64,000 nucleotides of DNA from an uncultured Mycoplasmatota bacterium (lineage in GTDB: Bacteria; Bacillota_I; Bacilli_A; RF39; UBA660): positions 12,057 through 76,056 of the forward strand of contig URVV01000005.1 of the NCBI GenBank assembly GCA_900551455.1, written 5' to 3'. Made by a program: the position numbers and the translations under genes. Below the pieces are notes generated by a model that did not search any database, had not been told where the DNA came from, and saw only the letters and a program-made list of their open reading frames with translations. Positions 60,222 through 64,000 of this stretch are shown here, one piece after another. Positions within the stretch are counted from its first letter, which is position 1. Each line of letters begins with the position of its first letter.

Positions 60222-61646
60222 ATGAAAAAACACGGATTATTAAAAATTATTGGAATAATTCTACTATTACTAGTAATAGTTAGTTATATTCTACCCGGAA
60301 GACAAGGAGTAGTTTCTTACACTGGAATCGCTGATATTCTAGTAAACTACTTTGGAATTGTCCCACAAAACTTCTGCTACATAGCTCTATATATTTTAGC
60401 TATTGGTGGACTATATGGAGTCCTAAATAAGACCCCTGCTTATAAAAAACTACTAGATAATATCGTAACTGCAGTAAAACCATTAGGTAAAAAATTTATT
60501 TTCATTACCATAATATTATTTGCTGTTACCGCATCATTAACTGGAATGACCCTAGAGTTGACTGTTTTTGTTCCATTTGTTACTGCTATTATTCTTCTAT
60601 TAGGATATGATAAATTAGTAGCTCTATCTACTACAATAGTAAGTATCTTAATCGGATACATAGGTGGCGTATTTGTAACATTTTTAAACCCAAATACAGG
60701 AAACCTATCTACCTTTGAAGAATTTGCTGGAGCTGAAAAGTTATCTAATACTTTTCCAAAATTACTATTATTATTTGCCGGAATAACATTATTAATCTAT
60801 TTTGTAAATAAACATATAACAGACGTTGAGAAAAAGAAAGTAAAATATGAATTAAATGATAATTCAGAATTATTAATAAGTGAAGTAAAAGGTAATTACA
60901 AAGACATTCATACTTGGCCATTAATAGTTAGTTTACTACTAGTATTCATAATATTAGTATTAGGTATGATGCCATGGACAACATTGTTCAAAATAACTAC
61001 ATTTACTGATTTCCATACTTGGTTGACAGGATTAAAAATAAAAGATTTTGCTATCTTCCCAAGCATCATTTCATCAAATTTACCAGCTTTAGGTTCTTGG
61101 GTAGCATCAAATCCATGGTTCCACTATGTATATATCAGTATGCTTGTAGTATTCATAACTATAATAATTGCCCTAACAAATAAAGTAAAAATAAATGAAA
61201 CTCTAGACAACTACATTGAAGGTCTAAAAAAAGCTCTACCAGCAGCAGTTTTAATTTCAATTGCCTACATTGTATTAGTATGCTCATTTAATAATGGCTT
61301 CCTAGAAAAAATCATTTCAGATTATGGTAAGTTTAATTATGGACTATCATCATTATTAGCTTTTCTTGGATGTATTCTAAATGTAGATTTATACTATATC
61401 GTTGTTGGAAGCTTCTCACCAATATTAAACTTAATAACTGATGAAACAATATACTCATCAGTAGCCGTTCTATTTCAAGGAATATATGGTATCTTCAGTA
61501 TCATTGGCCCAACAAGTTTAATTTTAATCTTTGGCCTAACGTACTTAGATATACCATATACTACTTGGGTTAAATATATTTGGAGATTTATCCTTGGATT
61601 AGTTATATTATTAGCCCTAGTAGCTTGTATAGTAGTATTATTATAA
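60222..61646 (+). CDS. YfcC/DcuC-like membrane transporter
   Basis: A 474-residue polytopic membrane protein with about eleven to twelve segments. The segment GMTLELTVFVPFVTAIILLL-GYDKLVALSTT with a later internal ALPAAVLISIAYIVLVCSFN resembles the YfcC/DcuC group of ion-transporter-superfamily carriers, which include dicarboxylate and arginine/ornithine carriers. The residues GMTLE and the NPNTG loop agree with the hairpin regions of this fold. Substrate unknown. Start follows AAAGGAGGAAAAA; it may be in the same unit as lysS, 49 bases upstream. Confidence 0.55.
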   Translation: MKKHGLLKIIGIILLLLVIVSYILPGRQGVVSYTGIADILVNYFGIVPQNFCYIALYILAIGGLYGVLNKTPAYKKLLDNIVTAVKPLGKKFIFITIILFAVTASLTGMTLELTVFVPFVTAIILLLGYDKLVALSTTIVSILIGYIGGVFVTFLNPNTGNLSTFEEFAGAEKLSNTFPKLLLLFAGITLLIYFVNKHITDVEKKKVKYELNDNSELLISEVKGNYKDIHTWPLIVSLLLVFIILVLGMMPWTTLFKITTFTDFHTWLTGLKIKDFAIFPSIISSNLPALGSWVASNPWFHYVYISMLVVFITIIIALTNKVKINETLDNYIEGLKKALPAAVLISIAYIVLVCSFNNGFLEKIISDYGKFNYGLSSLLAFLGCILNVDLYYIVVGSFSPILNLITDETIYSSVAVLFQGIYGIFSIIGPTSLILIFGLTYLDIPYTTWVKYIWRFILGLVILLALVACIVVLL

Positions 61647-61657
61647 AATAAAAAAGA

Positions 61658-61702
61658 ACGAATATAAAGAGTCTAACAAAATTCACTTTATATCGTTTTT
61701 TT
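61658..61702. terminator. Convergent terminator
   Basis: AACGA-A-TATAAAG pairs with CTTTATA-TCGTT followed by T-run, with A-rich sequence at the other side, between the transporter and the SDR gene. Confidence 0.7.
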
Positions 61703-62450
61703 AATGACTATCTTTTCTCTTTTGAATATTATAAGTAATTCTAAGTAGCACTTTAGTAGGTAAAAACCTCGTAGCAAATATCCCCAACTTAACAGATAAA
61801 CCAGGTATAATTATTAACTTATTCTTAAACATTTCCTTAATTGCATATTTAGCCACATAAGGAGCACTTAAAGAATTTAAATTAAATTTCACATTCGCTC
61901 TCTTATTAAATCCAGTATCTACAGGGCCAGGACAAAGAATACATATATGCTTATCACTTTTATTTCTTCTAAGTTCCTCATAAACCGCCAAAGTATAATT
62001 ACATACATAACTCTTTGTTCCATAGTAGCAACTCATTAATGGTCCACCTTTCATTAACCCCGCCGAACTAGCCACATTCATAATATACTTTGTATTACAA
62101 TTATTTACAAATAACTTTGTCAAAATATGTAAACATTTTACATTAAGATCAATCATATTCATCTCTTTATCCAAATTATCCGCTCTATAATCACCAAAAT
62201 CCCCAAAACCCGCATTGTTAACAACTATATCAACTTCCATATCCTTGACATTATCATATAAACTATAACAATTTTCTATTAATGATAAATCATATTCATA
62301 TACCAAAACAGAAGTTTTAAGTTCCTCCTTAAGTTTCAATAATTTATCCTTACTTCTAGCCACTACTATCAAATCATATCCCCTCATCGATAACTCACGA
62401 GCTATTTCCAAGCCAATTCCTGAACTAGCACCTGTAATTAATGCTTTCAT
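61701..62450 (-). CDS. Short-chain dehydrogenase/reductase
   Basis: A 249-residue NAD(P)-dependent oxidoreductase: nucleotide motif ALITGASSGIGLEIAREL (residues 3-20), Arg in VARSKDKL suggesting NADPH, the NNAG motif in VVNNAGFGDFGDY, the Ser in NVASSAGLMKG and the YxxxK pair in CYYGTKSYVCNYT. The C-terminus is basic and hydrophobic (KLGIFATRFLPTKVLLRITY), as in DltE/YqjQ-like SDRs that associate with membranes. Substrate not known. Start at 62450 follows GGGTGATAAAT; the GTG upstream is part of that site. Confidence 0.85.
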   Translation of the reverse strand: MKALITGASSGIGLEIARELSMRGYDLIVVARSKDKLLKLKEELKTSVLVYEYDLSLIENCYSLYDNVKDMEVDIVVNNAGFGDFGDYRADNLDKEMNMIDLNVKCLHILTKLFVNNCNTKYIMNVASSAGLMKGGPLMSCYYGTKSYVCNYTLAVYEELRRNKSDKHICILCPGPVDTGFNKRANVKFNLNSLSAPYVAKYAIKEMFKNKLIIIPGLSVKLGIFATRFLPTKVLLRITYNIQKRKDSH

Positions 62451-62526
62451 ATTTATCACCCACTATTATTATACACTATTGTTTAATTTTTAAAAATAGT
62501 ATATAATACATTTCAGGTGAGTATTT

Positions 62527-63243
62527 ATGGAAAGATTACAAAAAGTAATAGCAAACTTAGGGTATACCTCAAGGAGAAAGGCTGAAGAACTAATATTAGC
62601 AGGAAAAGTAAAAGTAAATGGAGAAACAGTAAAAGAACTAGGGACAAAAGTAAAAAACAGTGATACCATTCAGGTAGAAAACACTATTCTAGATAATAAT
62701 AAAAATTATGAGTATTATCTTCTAAATAAACCACGTGAAGTAATATCTTCCGTAAAAGATGAATGTGGAAGAAAAACAGTCGTAGAATTAATAAATACAA
62801 GTGAAAGAATTTATCCAATAGGAAGATTAGATTATGACACAACTGGAATAATACTACTAACCAATGATGGCAATTTAGCCAGTAAATTAATGCATCCATC
62901 AAGTAATATTGAAAAAAAATACATAGCTAAAGTAAACGGCTTAGTAACAGGCTATGAAATAAAAAAATTACGTGAAGGAGTAATTGTCGATGGCAAAAAA
63001 ACTCATCGAGCTAAAGTAAACTTAAAAAGTTACGACAAAAAAAGTGACAAATCACTAGTTGAACTAATAATCCACGAAGGTAGAAATCATCAAGTAAGAA
63101 AAATGTTTGAAGCCATAAATCACGATGTACTAAAATTGAAAAGAGAAAAGTATGCCAATCTTGATTTAACAGGCTTAAAACCCGGAGAATATCGAAAACT
63201 ATCAAATAAAGAAATAGCCATTCTATATTCATTAGTAAAATAA
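62527..63243 (+). CDS. rluB: RluB/RsuA-family rRNA pseudouridine synthase
   Basis: Pseudouridine synthase acting on large or small subunit rRNA. The 238-residue protein has an N-terminal S4 RNA-binding domain (MERLQKVIANLGYTSRRKAE, residues 1-60), the catalytic motif GRLDYDTTGIILLTNDG (Asp in GRLDYDTTG, about residue 101), KKYIAKVNG and the family end EGRNHQVRKMFEAINHDV. In Firmicutes this subgroup is commonly RluB-like; the exact rRNA position cannot be fixed. Start follows CAGGTGAGTATTT. Confidence 0.9.
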   Translation: MERLQKVIANLGYTSRRKAEELILAGKVKVNGETVKELGTKVKNSDTIQVENTILDNNKNYEYYLLNKPREVISSVKDECGRKTVVELINTSERIYPIGRLDYDTTGIILLTNDGNLASKLMHPSSNIEKKYIAKVNGLVTGYEIKKLREGVIVDGKKTHRAKVNLKSYDKKSDKSLVELIIHEGRNHQVRKMFEAINHDVLKLKREKYANLDLTGLKPGEYRKLSNKEIAILYSLVK

Positions 63244-63280
63244 AAAGAAGTTAAAATATAATAAAATTTACTTCTTTTTT
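63242..63280. terminator. Convergent terminator
   Basis: AAAAAGAAGT pairs with ACTTCTTTTT around an AT-rich loop, with T-runs on both strands, between rluB and the pgsA-like gene. Confidence 0.7.
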
Positions 63281-63837
63281 TTCTCTTCTGCTATCATAAT
63301 ATATTTAACTAAAGCAATTATTTGTAGTCCTGAAGTTATCATTGATAAATTAAACAAAATATTTTCTCTAATACCAGGTATATAAGTAAAAATTAACGTA
63401 ATAGACAAAAATACAGTTTTAATCTTTCCTACAATTATTGATTTAGAAATATTATCTCTAGAATAAGAAATAACATTAGTAATACTAATTGCAAATTCTA
63501 ACAAAAGATTAAGAATTAATATATTAAATTTAAATATTGCTGGAATTACTAAACTAATAGCAAAAATTTTATCACAAACCGCATCTAACTTAATTCCAAA
63601 TTTAGAAACCAAATTATATTTTCTAGCAATTCTTCCATCGAGAAAATCTGTAATAGCAAATATTGTTAACTCAGCAATCGCTATTTGCATCTTATTAGCC
63701 ATAATCGTGGGAATAATTATAAATGGTGCCAGAGCTCTAGAAAAGGTAAGTATATTAGGAATTTGCTTCTTAATATGTCCCTTCTTAATATCATCTAATT
63801 GTTCCATAAATTCCTTAAGAAAATTTCTTATTACCAT
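63268..63837 (-). CDS. CDP-alcohol phosphatidyltransferase (PgsA-like)
   Basis: A 189-residue integral membrane enzyme, probably making phosphatidylglycerol phosphate from CDP-diacylglycerol. The family signature is complete: DGRIARKYNLVSKFGIKLDAVCD (D-G-x2-A-R-x8-G-x3-D-x3-D, about residues 68-90), with five or six membrane segments. N-terminal HIKKQIPNILTFSRALAPF is typical of PgsA. The start at 63837 follows GAGGG by eight bases. No other phospholipid gene is adjacent. Confidence 0.82.
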   Translation of the reverse strand: MVIRNFLKEFMEQLDDIKKGHIKKQIPNILTFSRALAPFIIIPTIMANKMQIAIAELTIFAITDFLDGRIARKYNLVSKFGIKLDAVCDKIFAISLVIPAIFKFNILILNLLLEFAISITNVISYSRDNISKSIIVGKIKTVFLSITLIFTYIPGIRENILFNLSMITSGLQIIALVKYIMIAEEKKKK

Positions 63838-63945
63838 CACACTATCCCTCACAATCCATAAACTATTGATATTATAACTTAATTATTTATAAATTACAAC
63901 TATCAAAAGAAAAAAAGTAATGTGTTAAATTACTTCTTTAATCTA

Positions 63946-63995
63946 CCTCACTTGTAAAAGTAACTTCCACCCTACAATGGAATTTAAGTTTACAA
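63946..63995 (-). repeat. 50-bp dispersed repeat, copy 2 (inverted)
   Basis: Reverse complement of the sequence at 47305-47354 with one mismatch; begins CCTCACTTGTAAAAGTAACT and ends GTTTACAA. It lies in the intergenic DNA after the pgsA-like gene, five bases from the window edge, so flanking direct repeats cannot be judged. Confidence 0.9.
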
Positions 63996-64000
63996 ATTTT

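Noticed and set aside
47299..63995. The two inverted 50-bp repeats as ends of one composite transposon
   Set aside because: The 16.6-kb segment contains core genes (lysS, dusB, rlmH) with conserved order, so it is unlikely to be mobile cargo.
1..64000. Alternative genetic code (TGA as tryptophan), considered because of the high AT content
   Set aside because: TGG is used for Trp throughout and TGA ends the RDD gene at 58681-58683; sporulation genes also speak against a mollicute.

Overview
The window is AT-rich DNA from a spore-forming member of the Firmicutes, most likely class Bacilli (for example an uncultured gut lineage). The evidence is gene content and order. A ywzB-spoIID-spoIIQ-spoIIID-mbl block at the left end and a prfA-prmC-spoIIR-mntP block at 33.8-36.8 kb follow the Bacillus subtilis order, each with genes missing. 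There is also a CwlD-type amidase, a SpoIIR, and a dusB-(RDD)-lysS arrangement. Ribosome binding sites are mostly AAGGAGG or AGGTGA. TGA is used as a stop (for example 58681-58683), so this is not a code-4 mollicute. Three tRNAs (Thr-GGT, Gly-TCC, His-GTG) and one T-box leader are present. There is no rRNA, no CRISPR array and no prophage, although one gene (13393-14220) looks like a phage endolysin.

Layout. 0-8 kb: sporulation and cell-shape genes, a membrane thioredoxin-like protein, an M15 peptidase, PcrA helicase and two membrane proteins. 8-12.4 kb: mostly minus-strand small genes (HdeD-like, superoxide dismutase, XRE-membrane regulator, methyltransferase, small membrane proteins) and tRNA-Thr. 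12.4-17.7 kb: a DUF362 protein, an endolysin-like M23 protein with no conventional start codon, a PEEFP-type P-ATPase and a collagen-like protein. 17.7-24 kb: a TetR-controlled operon of two ABC-2-type exporters with two ATPases and three permeases. 24-28.2 kb: GNAT, a histidine phosphatase, two unknown anchored proteins, a MerR remnant and tRNA-Gly. 28.2-38.9 kb: tex, dxs, a Y-family polymerase, prfA-prmC-spoIIR-mntP, tRNA-His, murF and an XRE regulator with a cluster of candidate operators. 39-44 kb: two paralogous HD-domain proteins, the second co-transcribed with valS behind a T-box. 44-47 kb: a U32 peptidase-family protein and cwlD. 47.4-56.5 kb: a Tad/Flp-type pilus locus. 56.6-64 kb: rlmH, dusB, an RDD protein, lysS, a multi-spanning transporter, a short-chain dehydrogenase, a RluB/RsuA-type pseudouridine synthase and a PgsA-like enzyme.

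The most distinctive part is the compact Tad-type locus. In order it encodes a cysteine-rich membrane-anchored protein, a large secreted protein with about 18 cysteines, a TadE-like protein, CpaB, CpaF/TadA, TadB, TadC, a 58-residue pilin-like protein with its own extended -10 promoter, two paralogous pseudopilin-like proteins, and a TadZ/CpaE-like protein whose P-loop lacks the lysine. No prepilin peptidase or secretin is visible, as expected for a monoderm with the peptidase encoded elsewhere.

Other unusual signals are a 50-bp repeat present twice in inverted orientation (49/50 identical). The copy beside the pilus locus lies between 13-bp direct repeats. A possibly leaderless cwlD and an endolysin-like gene with a sequestered ribosome binding site and a probable ATC start are also notable. 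All calls come from reading the sequence; no database search was run.
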